Of a stretch of 64,000 bases of DNA, positions 49,575-58,794 are shown one piece after another. The translations under genes were made by a program, and so were the position numbers. The stretch is from Limonium bicolor (lineage: Eukaryota; Streptophyta; Magnoliopsida; Caryophyllales; Plumbaginaceae), in the NCBI GenBank assembly GCA_023374045.1, contig CM041782.1:252549810-252613809 (forward strand), in the 5' to 3' direction. Each line of letters begins with the position of its first letter. Within the stretch, counting starts at the first letter, position 1. Under the pieces are notes generated by a model. That model did not search any database and was not told the DNA's origin. It was given only the letters and a program-made list of their open reading frames with translations.

Positions 49575-49919
49575 GTTCTGGCTCCGGTTTCACCAAAACC
49601 TTCTCAGATGGCCGCAGCTATGTGTGCAGAAAGTGCAACCAGGACCATCCCGGTAAAGACTGCTATGGGAGAGAAATCAAATGCTACAACTGCCAGAAAC
49701 CAGGACACACGGCCAATAGATGTCCAGAAAATGCTAAGTAAAAAGGGAACTTTCAAAGCTACAAGCAGAGGGAAGGCAAGGAGGTTGAATCTGGCGATGC
49801 ACCGACCCAGCAGGCACCACAGGGACAGGGATCCCGGGGACCTCAGAGGGGTGCACCTCAGAGGCAGCCTGTCCTTCATGTGATTGACCGTGATGGGTCC
49901 GGTTCTAAATCCGGCCAAG
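49575..49919 (+). pseudogene. gag: gag exon 3 of H: two zinc knuckles and C-terminal tail
   Basis: It encodes two CCHC knuckles of the nucleocapsid, C-X2-C-X3-H-X4-C (residues 333-345 of the spliced protein) and C-X2-C-X4-H-X4-C (352-365), which bind genomic RNA. An in-frame TAA (49739-49741, codon 371) follows directly. The same frame stays open for 59 more codons of Gln/Gly/Arg-rich tail ending SGSKSGQ, so the stop is probably a later lesion. The exon ends in phase 1 at CCAAG/GTAATT, a strong plant donor. With exons 1 and 2 it totals 430 codons. Confidence 0.72.
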
Positions 49920-50074
49920 GTAATTACTCTAACCTTTAATCCTTGGACTAGCATGACTAAGTAGTAGAGTAACTGTTTGAATGAATGCATGAGTAAATAA
50001 AATGAAGTGTGTATTAAGCATGAAAAGAAGTAGTTGATACTAGTACTCACCGTAGATGAAATTTGTAACCATAG
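49920..50074 (+). other. Putative intron 3, gag to AlkB
   Basis: It starts GTAATT and ends GTAACCATAG. Joining 49919 to 50075 makes a Gly codon and puts gag in frame with AlkB. Other AG sites (50055 and upstream) do not keep the phase. The AlkB ATG at 50056 would fall inside this intron, so translation from that ATG is the alternative. Confidence 0.5.
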
Positions 50075-50814
50075 GAAGCCTTAGTATCTGTTATCCGATA
50101 CCGGTAAACCTGAATCAAGAGGAGACCGACATCACCAACCACTACTACACCAACAAACAGTGTCAGGTCATCCGACCAGGTATGATCTTATTAAGGGGAT
50201 ACCTGACACCCGAAGCGCAAATCTCAATCATCCGACGATGCAACGAGCTAAGAACGGGTCAAGGTGGATTTTACACACCCGAATTCCCCGGTGGAGCGAA
50301 GATGAAACTGAAAATGATGTGCTTGGGAAAGGACTGGAATCCTTATACCAAGATATACCAGGAGACACGAACACAAGATGGAACGACGCCACCGACAATA
50401 CCTCCAGAGTTTCGGACACTTGTCACAAAATCAGTTGAACTTGCACAACAATGTGAACATGAACCGATCCCCGCACTTGAAGCGGACCTCTGTATCGTCA
50501 ACTTCTATGAGAAAGAAGGACGACTTGGGTTACACCAAGACAAGGACGAGACAGCGGAATCTCTTGAAAAAGGAGTGCCCGTAGTGTCTTAGTCCATTGG
50601 TGATGACGCCGTATTCCTGTATAGCGAGCAGAAGCGCGTGGACCTCGCACAGAAATTGGTATTGAGATCAGGAGATGTCCTAATCATGGGTGGAAACTCT
50701 AGGATGCTGTATCACGGGATCAACAAGATCAAACTGAATACGGCACCACCGGCAATAATCAATGCCACACACATGAAACCAGGACGTCTGAACCTTACCT
50801 TTAGAAAGTATTAA
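50056..50814 (+). pseudogene. AlkB-type Fe(II)/2-oxoglutarate dioxygenase captured by H
   Basis: 252 codons plus stop, with one in-frame TAG at codon 179 (50590-50592). The family removes methyl or other alkyl groups from nucleic acid bases by oxidation, using Fe(II) and 2-oxoglutarate. The iron ligands H160 and D162 (LHQDKDE) and H220 (YHGI) are present, as is the 2-oxoglutarate-binding R-X5-R (R244 to R250, RLNLTFR). The upstream region has the RPGMILLRGYL start, a GGFYTPEF segment, MMCLGKDW and VNFYEKEG, all typical of plant ALKBH1-class proteins. It covers the whole catalytic domain without introns, which suggests capture as cDNA. It lies between the gag zinc knuckles and protease and can be joined in phase to gag. 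Without the TAG the domain would be complete. Target base and substrate cannot be told from sequence. Confidence 0.88.
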
Positions 50815-50955
50815 ATTTATAGTATCGTGTAATCTATTAGTAACGTGTATTAGAGACACGGTATGTATGATGGTTGGTTTATCAATAAAGAGCAGTGTTG
50901 ATTTAAATTCCACTTGTGTCCACCATCAATACTTATCCACTTGTGAATCCAATAG
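50815..50955 (+). other. AlkB-protease junction with AATAAA and putative acceptor
   Basis: After the AlkB stop, the sequence holds AATAAA (50884-50889), a possible poly(A) signal, then a CT-containing stretch ending CCAATAG (50955). An acceptor there, joined to the donor at 49919, makes GGT and continues into the protease frame. The protease frame opens only after a TAA at 50904-50906 and has no ATG near its start. Confidence 0.5.
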
Positions 50956-51971
50956 GTTGTGGACTCGGTACTGAAGGTAACCTGGGTATCCTCACCGAAG
51001 CACAAGCCGGCAGAAGCGACACCATCTTAACGGGAACATTCCCAGTAAATGTCATTGATGCCAATGTGTTATTCGACTCCGGCGCCTCTCACACCTTCGT
51101 ATCACCATCTTTCGTGAAGAGGTTGAAGCTAGATGCGGATGAGCTACCGAATTTTGTGGTTACTCTCCCATCGAAGGAGCGAGTGAAGTGGACCAAATAT
51201 TATCAATCAGCCACCATCGAAATCAAAAACGAAACGTTTCCCATTTCCTTCATCGAATTCAACGGATTGGGATTCGACTTAATCATCAGAATGAATTGGT
51301 TGGAGCGGCACAAGGGTAGAATCCTCTGCGCCGAGCACCGATTGCTGCTCAAGAGTCCTTCTGGGGTTACTGTATCTTACCGCCAGAGACCGAGAGAGCC
51401 TTCGACCACATTCATATCTGCCATGGCTATGTACCGGGAGCTTAGAAAGGGCCAAGAAGTGTATTTGTGTTATGTACAAGACCTGGAGAGAGATCCAGAG
51501 TTCAGCGAAGTTGTACCCATCGTATCCGAATTTCATGATGTATTCCCTAAGGAGCTACCCGGCATGCCACCACTAAGAGCAGTGGAATTTGAAATTGATC
51601 TTTTGCCAGGTACCGGTCCCATTGCTAGGGCACCGTACCGCATGGCACCTGCTGAAATGACTAAACTGAAGGAGCAGTTACGCGACTTACTCGACAAAGG
51701 GTTTATACGCCCGAGCGTATCACCGTGGGGAGCACCGGTTCTCTTCGTGAAGAAGAAGGACGGTAGTCTCCGACTTTGCATTGATTACCGCGAGCTGAAT
51801 GCGGTCACAGTCAAAAATAAATACCCATTGCCACGCATCGACGACTTATTTGATCAGCTGAAAGGAGCCTCAGTCTTCTCCAAGATCGACCTCCGTTCTG
51901 GGTATCATCAGATTGCTATTAAAGAGCGAGACATCGAGAAAACGGCATTCCGTACTAGATATGGCCACTAA
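50907..51971 (+). pseudogene. pol: pol of H: protease and N-terminal half of reverse transcriptase
   Basis: An open frame of about 355 codons without an ATG at its start. The aspartic protease active site is [12 protein letters not shown] (DSGA). RT follows with the FPKELPG linker, [35 protein letters not shown] and [11 protein letters not shown], then [12 protein letters not shown]. The frame ends at a TAA (51969-51971) that replaces an aromatic residue expected before EFTVMPFGL. The missing start codon suggests that Pol is made by splicing or recoding from gag. Confidence 0.88.
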
Positions 51972-52293
51972 GAATTCACAGTGATGCCATTCGGTTTGTC
52001 AAATGCACCAGCTAAATTCATGGATCTCATGAATCGACTATTCAGTGAGCAGTTGGACACTTCGTTGTTGTCTTCATCGACGATATTCTGGTATATTCCA
52101 AATCATCAGAGGAACATGAAACTCATTTAAGGAAAGTGCTTGAGACACTACGCGAGAACCAGCTGTATGCGAAGTTCTCCAAATGCGAGTTCTGGCTGGA
52201 TCAGGTATCATTCCTTGGTCATGTCATCTCGAGCGCAGGTATCTCAGTTGACCCTTCTAAGATTGAAGCTGTACGATCATGGCCTAGACTGTT
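51972..52293 (+). pseudogene. pol: pol of H: RT palm region, frameshifted
   Basis: It continues with [13 protein letters not shown] in the protease frame, then loses one base near 52058-52060. The catalytic [13 protein letters not shown] (FIDD form of the YXDD motif) is in another frame from 52061. It is followed by [16 protein letters not shown] and FLGHVIS, the RT thumb region, up to a second frameshift near 52292. Confidence 0.85.
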
Positions 52294-52780
52294 ACCGACA
52301 TCCGGAGCTTTCTTGGTCTAGCCGGTTACTACCGGAGATTTGTAAAGGACTTCTCGAAAGTCACTAAGCCCATGACTACAATGATGAAGAAAGATGCACC
52401 GTTTGTATGGACGGACGAGTGCGAGTTATCATTTCAGAAACTAAAAGACTCATTGACCTCAGCGCCCATCCTTACTCTTCCAGAGGGCACAGAGGGATTT
52501 GAGGTATATTATGATGCATCAGGCAAGGGAATGGGATGTGTACTCATGCAGCATGGCAAGGTTGTAGCTTATGCCTCCCCGCCAGCTGAAAAAGCATGAG
52601 GAGAATTACCCGACACACGATTTAGAGTTAGGAGCCATTCTCTTCACCTTGAAGATATGACGACACTATCTCTATGGGGTAAGCATCACCATCTACTCCG
52701 ACCACAAGAGCTTACAGTATGTATTCACACAGAAAGAACTGAATCTGAGACAGAGAAGATGGATGGAATTTCTTTCAACT
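52294..52780 (+). pseudogene. pol: pol of H: RT-RNase H region, broken
   Basis: It resumes with [17 protein letters not shown] and runs through the RNase H start EVYYDASGKGMGCVL (first catalytic Asp present). A frameshift in a CCCC run near 52579 and a TGA (52658-52660), where a Trp is usual, interrupt it. [19 protein letters not shown] is recognisable in the new frame. A further frameshift lies near 52780. Confidence 0.85.
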
Positions 52781-53337
52781 ATGACATCGACCTGCAATAT
52801 AAGGAAGGGAAGGCAAACATTGTAGCCGGCGCCCTGAGTCGTCGAGCACACTCGCTCCAATCGCTACTCGCTTCTTCTAGCTTGGTTGACGAGGTGCGAG
52901 ACGCTCAGTTGAGCGACCCTTACCTAACCAAAATCAGACAAAAGATTGAGAATGGTACATTTGAGAAGAAGAAGTATGATTTTAAGCTACATGAAGATGG
53001 TTTGATTCGGTTGAATGGCAGACTATGCGTCCCCCGAAGCAATGCTGAGCTAAGGGATCGCATCCTGCGAGAGTCACACAGTTCCACATTGTCAGTCCAT
53101 CCAGGAGCCTCCAAGATGTTCAAAGACATGAAGAGGTACTTCTGGTGGTCTGGAATGAAGTCGGATGTGACGGAATTTGTATTGAGATGCTTAACATGCC
53201 AAAAGGTGAAATTTGAACATCGTAGACCGGGCGGAATGGTACAATCGATGCCAGTTCCGGAGTGGAAATTTCATGATATCTCCATGGATTTTGTTGTTGG
53301 ACTCCCACCTGCTAGGGGAGGACTCAACATGATCTAG
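52781..53337 (+). pseudogene. pol: pol of H: end of RNase H, integrase zinc finger and core start
   Basis: It begins [12 protein letters not shown] and then has VAGALSRR, where the usual form is ADALSRR, so an acidic residue is lost. The integrase HHCC finger follows (H-X6-H in SHSSTLSVH, then CLTC). The core begins with MDFV, which holds the first catalytic Asp of integrase. A TAG at 53335-53337 ends the frame at a position where Trp is common. Confidence 0.85.
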
Positions 53338-54327
53338 GTTGTAGTCGATCACCTTACCAAGGTTGCCAGATTCATACCAATGAAGGACACCTGGAAGGTA
53401 GTGAAGCTCGCAGAGCTATTCGACAAGGAGATTATCAGACATCACGGAGTCCCTAAAATAATAGTATCTGACCGTGACACCAGATTTCTTTCGAGATACT
53501 GGAGAGCTACACGGGAAGCGTTGGGTACAAAATTGAAGTTGAGTACCGCCTTCCATCCTCAGACCGAAGGTCAGACAGAAAGGACCATCCAGACACTGGA
53601 GGACATGCTTCGGGCATGTGCCTTAGATTTTCAGGGGAGTTGGTTAGACAAGCTTCACCTTATCGAATTTTCTTACAATAATAGCTATCATGCTTCGATT
53701 AAGATGTCGCCTTTCCAAGCCCTATACGGTAGACCTTGCCGTACACCCTTGTGTTGGGATGAGTCAAGCGAAGCGGTCATCATAGGACCGGAGTACCTTG
53801 AGCAAGTACAAGCTGAAGTGCAGCAGATTCGAGCTAATATGAAGGCAGCCCAAGATAGACAGAAATCCTATACGGATGTGAGACGACGCGACCTTGAGTT
53901 CGCCGTAGGCGACCAAGTGTTCTTGCGCGTTTCACCTATGAAGGGTGTCTTCCGTTTTGGTCAGAAGGGCAAACTAAGCCCAAAGTTTGTAGGGCCGTAC
54001 ACTATCACCGAAAGAGTTGGATCCGTAGCCTACAGGTTAGCATTACCTGAGGACTTGGGACGTGTCCATGATGTATTTCATGTGTCACAACTCAAGAAGT
54101 ATATTGCCGATCCTTCTCATGTGCTAGAGCCTGAGAGACTATCCATCGAACCGACCATGAGATATGTTGAAACCCCAGTGAGAATCCTTGATAGGAAGAC
54201 CAGAGACACTCGCCATAAGTCTATACGAATGGTGAAGGTCCTATGGTCAAACCATGATGTCGAAGAAGCGACATGGGAGTTGGAAGATGCCATGAAGGCT
54301 AAGTACCCACAGCTTTTCATAGACTAG
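53338..54327 (+). pseudogene. pol: pol of H: integrase core, GPY/F module and chromodomain
   Basis: About 329 codons open from VVVDHLTK to the stop. SDRDTRF has the second catalytic Asp and GQTERTIQTLEDML the catalytic Glu. Next come FSYNNSYHASIKMSPFQALYG, the KLSPKFVGPYTI GPY/F module and VFHVSQLKKY. The C-terminus (VRILDRKTR to EATWELED) is a chromodomain of the kind that directs chromoviruses to marked heterochromatin. It is the best preserved part of pol, with no lesion after 53337. Confidence 0.9.
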
Positions 54328-54349
54328 AGAGTCTAGCATTTGGTAATAC

Positions 54350-54385
54350 GGGTACGGGTTGTACCCCTTTTGAGGGGGGTAGAGC
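54350..54385 (+). promoter_or_regulatory. Hairpin plus second polypurine-like tract of H
   Basis: GGGTAC (54350-54355) and GTACCC (54361-54366) pair around GGGTT. CCTTTTGAGGGGGGTAGAGC follows. The element lies about 25-60 bases after the integrase stop and 400 bases before the true polypurine tract. G, F and E1 have the same arrangement with compensating arm changes. Confidence 0.6.
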
Positions 54386-54767
54386 CCTTTTGCTTTTGCA
54401 TTGCTTCGGGGTAAGCATTGCATAGTGTGTAGGTATTGTAATAGACTTTTGTATGGCACATGTAGTGCAAGTGAATTTGGTACGTGAATGTATGTATGTG
54501 TAAGGTGTAGTGTATGGATGTGCATGTACGATGTGTGATGTATGTGTATTGTGAATTGCAGTAATGTATTGTGTATTGTGTGATGGCATGAATGAGAAAT
54601 GATGGATTGTGTATGTGAATTGTGTATGGTACTTGAATGGTGTATGCTTGCAAGGTGAAAGGAAGTAAACACCTCATAGGTGGTAGTAAGATGCATTACG
54701 ACAAATGGTTGCCCAATGAGTAGAAGTATTAAACTATTAACCTTGAGCAACTTTGAGGTCAAAGTTT
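54386..54767 (+). other. Non-coding 3' internal region of H
   Basis: It is rich in TGTATG/GTGTAT runs. GCATTGCTTCGGGGTAAGC near 54398 resembles G at about 17572 (GCATTGCTTTGGGGATAGC). No gene was found. Confidence 0.6.
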
Positions 54768-54783
54768 CTTAAGGGGGGTAGAT
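54768..54783 (+). promoter_or_regulatory. Polypurine tract of H
   Basis: CTTAAGGGGGGTAGAT directly before the 3' LTR. Confidence 0.88.
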
Positions 54784-57700
54784 TGAAATACCCCGTAATT
54801 AAAAATAGTGATTAATTAGGCTAATGAATAATTTAGAAGCTTGATTAAGTGTAAATAATCATGAGGGAACAAATCCCGAAGAAAACGGATCCTTAAAATG
54901 GATTAAAAGCACTAACGAACCTTAAAGCGCGTTTTTCGAGGTAACCGGGAAAACGTGTCTTTAAGCGGGTCAAATAGACTCATAATAATTGGTCAACTAA
55001 ACGGTCATTAATAAATATTAGTGAAGCTTTAGAACCAATAAAATCAATAAAACGAGAGATTAGTAAAAAAACTGTCAAAAACGCGAAGTTATAGGGTTGA
55101 ACCATAAATAACCAAAACTTATGTGTCCACTGTAGAAAATAAAAATGTACATGTATGTGTGTGTGTGTGTGCAGTGGTCCAATTTCCCCCCCCCCCCCCT
55201 CACACACTCACCTATTTCCTCTATTTACAAAAGACAAAAATAATTAAAAAGCAATAAAGTAACCCTCACCCTCACTTTACTCTCTCTCCGCTATTTCATT
55301 CTCCACACTCACGTAGAACTCCCCCTCCTTCTCCTCTCTATTTTTCTTCTTCTCCAACCGGTGGCCATGGAAGTTTGAGAGAACCCACACAAACTCTACA
55401 TTCTCTCTTCTTGTACTCCCTCAAATCTCCTCCAAAAATTACAAAACTTGTACCATTGGAATCCTCTCATCAAGGAGAGTATTTCCCTCTTTCCAAAATT
55501 CAAAAACAAGAACTTTCATCTCCATGGGTATGGAGCACTTAGAGCTTCAAGACCACCACAAGAACCACCTTCTTCTCCTTGTTCTTTTGAGGTAAAAATC
55601 TTCTTGAAACTCCATCTTTTTCTGGCCTTTCAGGGCAAAACGAAATTGGAAACTAAACCCTTGTTTTTTTTGTACTCTAGCCGATTTTGGCCGTGTTGGT
55701 GGAGTTGGAATTTTGTTCTTGAGCCACTCCAAGCTTCATTTACACCCTTACAAGGTAATGAGATTCCTAAACCCTAGAATGTGCATTAGAACTCAAATAA
55801 TGTTTAGGGTTAGTTTAGTATTGAAATATGTATATGGATGGGCTGTAGCCTTGGAGGTTTGATTTGCAAACCGGTGGAGAGAGAGAGAGAGAGAAGGAAG
55901 AAGGAAGAAGAAGGAAGGAGGAAAAGAAACTAGAAGGGAGAACAAGGTAATTATACTCATCCTTATGTGGTTTAGTAATGTATAATGTAACAGATTTTTT
56001 GTAGTACAAATTGGTATTGTAAAATGATAGTGTATTAGTAGTGTAATGTGTAAGAGGATATAAATGTTTTAAGCCTTTAAAAGACATTTTAAAACTTATC
56101 AAAACAGATTGGGAATGAGATGTTAAGTGCAGAAATTTTATGAGTGTTTTGTGTTTGGTATTCGGTAATGAGAGTTTGTATATTATGATTGTGTATAAAC
56201 AGGTGAGATGATCATGTATGTGTGTGAAACAATATGGTGAGAGTATAGAAATATAGGGGAGGTTATGGCAAAATTTACCTAGGAATGGAACACTTAGTGT
56301 ATTATAAACTAGGTGACTAATAAGTGTTGTAAGAGATTTTGGTTGAGATAGATAGAGGGTAGGTGGGAGAGATAGATAATGTATTCTAAATGCATTAGGA
56401 GTGTTAGAAATGTCAATAGAAGAGGGAGATATAGAAGAGGAGTGTAAATGTCAAAATCCGTAGCATAATGTAGTAAGGGAAGAAACTAGTGCAAGTGTTG
56501 AAATGAAACTTGGAAGATTAGGTGTGTGAATTGGTATAGAAATGTGTAAACAGTTAATGAATGGACTAAGGTGTATTAGGAGGTTTAATTAGTGTCATAA
56601 CATGTGGGAATAAGTGTAGGAACAATGGGGAAGTAATGGGTGAAAAGATAGAACTGAAAACAGAAATAAAAATGCAAATACTGGGCCGGACCGACCTTGG
56701 GACCGGACTTGCGAGGTCGGTCGAGCCCAGATTTACAAAGGACGGAAACCTTCTGGAATGGACCGACCTTGGGACCGGACATGCAAGGTCGGTCGGCCAG
56801 AAGAAATTCCTGTAATGCAACCTACTGGAATGGACCGACCTTGCGACCGGACTTGCAAGGTCGGTCGACTCAAAATTTTTCCGTCTTGTAAGCTACTGGA
56901 ATGGACTGACCTTGCGACCGGACTTGCAAGGTCGGTCAGGCTAAAATTCGCCTATAACGAAACTTACTGGAATGGACCGACCTTGGGACCGGACATGCAA
57001 GGTCGGTCGACTCCAGAATTTCGAAACCAAAACTTACTGGAATGGACCGACCTTGGGACCGGACTTGCAAGGTCGGTCGGCCCTGAAATTTTTCAGCGTA
57101 ATTCCTTTCTTACTTCGACCGACCTTGGGACCGGACTTGTAAGGTCGGTCGGGTCTTACAAAAAAAAATTAATTAAATTAAATAATTTATATATATATGT
57201 ATACCCTTATATACATATGTACATATATGTAAGTATACCAATGTTAAGTAAGGAAAGGAACTTAAAGTAATGAAGAGTAAGCATGTAATGTGTAAGTGTA
57301 AGAATGGAAAGGACTTAGTAAGTATGACTTAGGAAACGTAAGAGTAATCGAATTAAGCTAAGGATAGTAAAATTAATCACCAAACATATGTATGTTATAG
57401 GACTTGATTTGTGAGCACCGAAGGAACGTTGGGATACAAGTACAACGGTGAACGGTATGAATTCCTCATGCCCCGTATGCTATCTTGGTTACTCTGATTT
57501 GTGTGTTGTGTGCTAATTGATTACCAAATAAGATAAATGCACGAATCAGAGTCATCATGCTTACTTGTGAATATGTAGTGTGGTATGTTGTGTATATTCT
57601 CCTTAAATCTTAGTTTGTATAATTCATGAAATGTATGTATGATTATGTATGTGTGTATGTATGATGTATTGCATTGTGACCGAATGTGTTGTGATTGGAC

Positions 57701-58794
57701 TTCTATATAATTCCTAACAAGGTAACAATTCTAACTTAAATTGGTAATTAAATTGGAATGAGTAGAAGTCCGATATAGTTTCGGCCACGCGTGAGGATGA
57801 GGAGACACAAGAGGTTGGATCCGATTCCTGACTCTTAAATTGGTCCGCGGCCCAAATCCCTTAAGTGGGTACCATCCCGGATTGGTGAGTCAAGTAAATC
57901 CCGGAGGTGGGACGGAGTAGTCCCCAGGGCCGGAGGTCATACCGACTTGACTTGAGTATAAGTAATTAAGTAAGAATGAGTAAGTAAAGTAATTGAAAGT
58001 AAGTAAGCACAAGTAAGAGAAAGTAAGTGAAATGAGTAAAAGAGTAAACAGCATTCCGATTAACCCGGATGCGTAACTTGGCTAACATCGTGAAGTTAAG
58101 TATTGTATGCACTATTGTATTGATTCCTTGAATTGTGTAATGTATTGTAAATGCATGTATGTTGTATGTAAAGCATGTATGTATGAAATTAATGAATCGC
58201 ATGTTTAGTGGACGTCAAATAGTCGGCGTGCCCTAGCTAGCACGCGGTATATGCGGAGTTCATGCGCAGCTTTTGCTGAGCCCCTAGGGGCGATGTTTTT
58301 ACTACACGTGGGTACAAGAGAAGGATGAAGTCCGTGAAGTGTTGGAGCTTTTTTCTTCTAATTTCTTTTTGATTGTAAACAATGAATTGATGATTGGTGT
58401 ACTAAGTAGTACACGGCTGTAAGTTTTGTTAGCCGGTGTACCATGGGGTACACCTTTTTGGATAGTGGAAGTATTGGATTGGGGTATAGATAAGTAGCTT
58501 GTAGAAAACTCATTCTTTTGGGAAGTTTGAATTGGGATGTAAATGAATACACTTAAATACTCGGTGATCCATTGATGTAAGTATTCGGTATGTGGTATTT
58601 TGGTAAGTAATTTAGTAGCTCGGTACACTATCTTCATCAAACCGTTACTGTAAGTAAGGTAAGCCTAGCTAGCCGTTTGGGCGGTTAGCGGCGTTGCACC
58701 ACCTGCCGTAGTAAGTAGTAGTATTCCGCTGCGAACTGATAGAATTAAGGGATGATTGGACGGTAAGCACAGGATTAGCGGTAGGGGTGTTACA
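54784..58794 (+). mobile_element. 3' LTR of H
   Basis: 4011 bp, aligned throughout with 44193-48192. Differences include a longer C run (55186-55198) and scattered substitutions. It contains the seven-unit palindrome array (56689-57150), tandem hairpins (58267-58290) and the terminal hairpin (58668-58689). Confidence 0.9.
56689..57150 (+). repeat. Seven-unit palindrome array in H 3' LTR
   Basis: Same unit number and order as 46090-46551. One unit has changes in both arms (GACTGACC and GGTCGGTCAG, about 56904-56939), which keeps the pairing. Confidence 0.9.

Larger units (their letters stand above)
44193..58794 (+). mobile_element. Ty3/gypsy chromovirus H (Tekay/Del type) with AlkB insert
   Basis: A 14.6-kb element: 5' LTR 44193-48192, primer site 48198-48209, gag 48421-49919 with introns, AlkB 50056-50814, protease to integrase about 50956-54327, hairpin and second polypurine tract 54350-54385, polypurine tract 54768-54783, 3' LTR 54784-58794. 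The order PR-RT-RH-IN with a GPY/F module and a C-terminal chromodomain places it among chromoviruses, nearest the Tekay/Del lineage. The two LTRs are very similar, with a few differences per 100 bases by eye. About nine stops and frameshifts make it inactive. The flanking 5-mers do not match directly (TTGGT left, ACCAA right). Confidence 0.92.

Noticed and set aside
49604..50050. 148-codon minus-strand frame opposite gag exon 3
   Set aside because: Shadow of the gag coding strand and the following intron.
50056..50814. AlkB as an independent host gene into which transposons inserted
   Set aside because: It has no introns, lies exactly between gag and protease of one colinear element, and is in phase with the gag donor. 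The host-gene origin is older than this insertion.
56758..57270. 170-codon open frame across the palindrome array (with similar frames at 46159-46578, 19969-20382 and 4291-4632)
   Set aside because: The frames follow the repeat unit, occur on both strands, and encode only a repeated WTDLGTGLARS-like pattern of no family.
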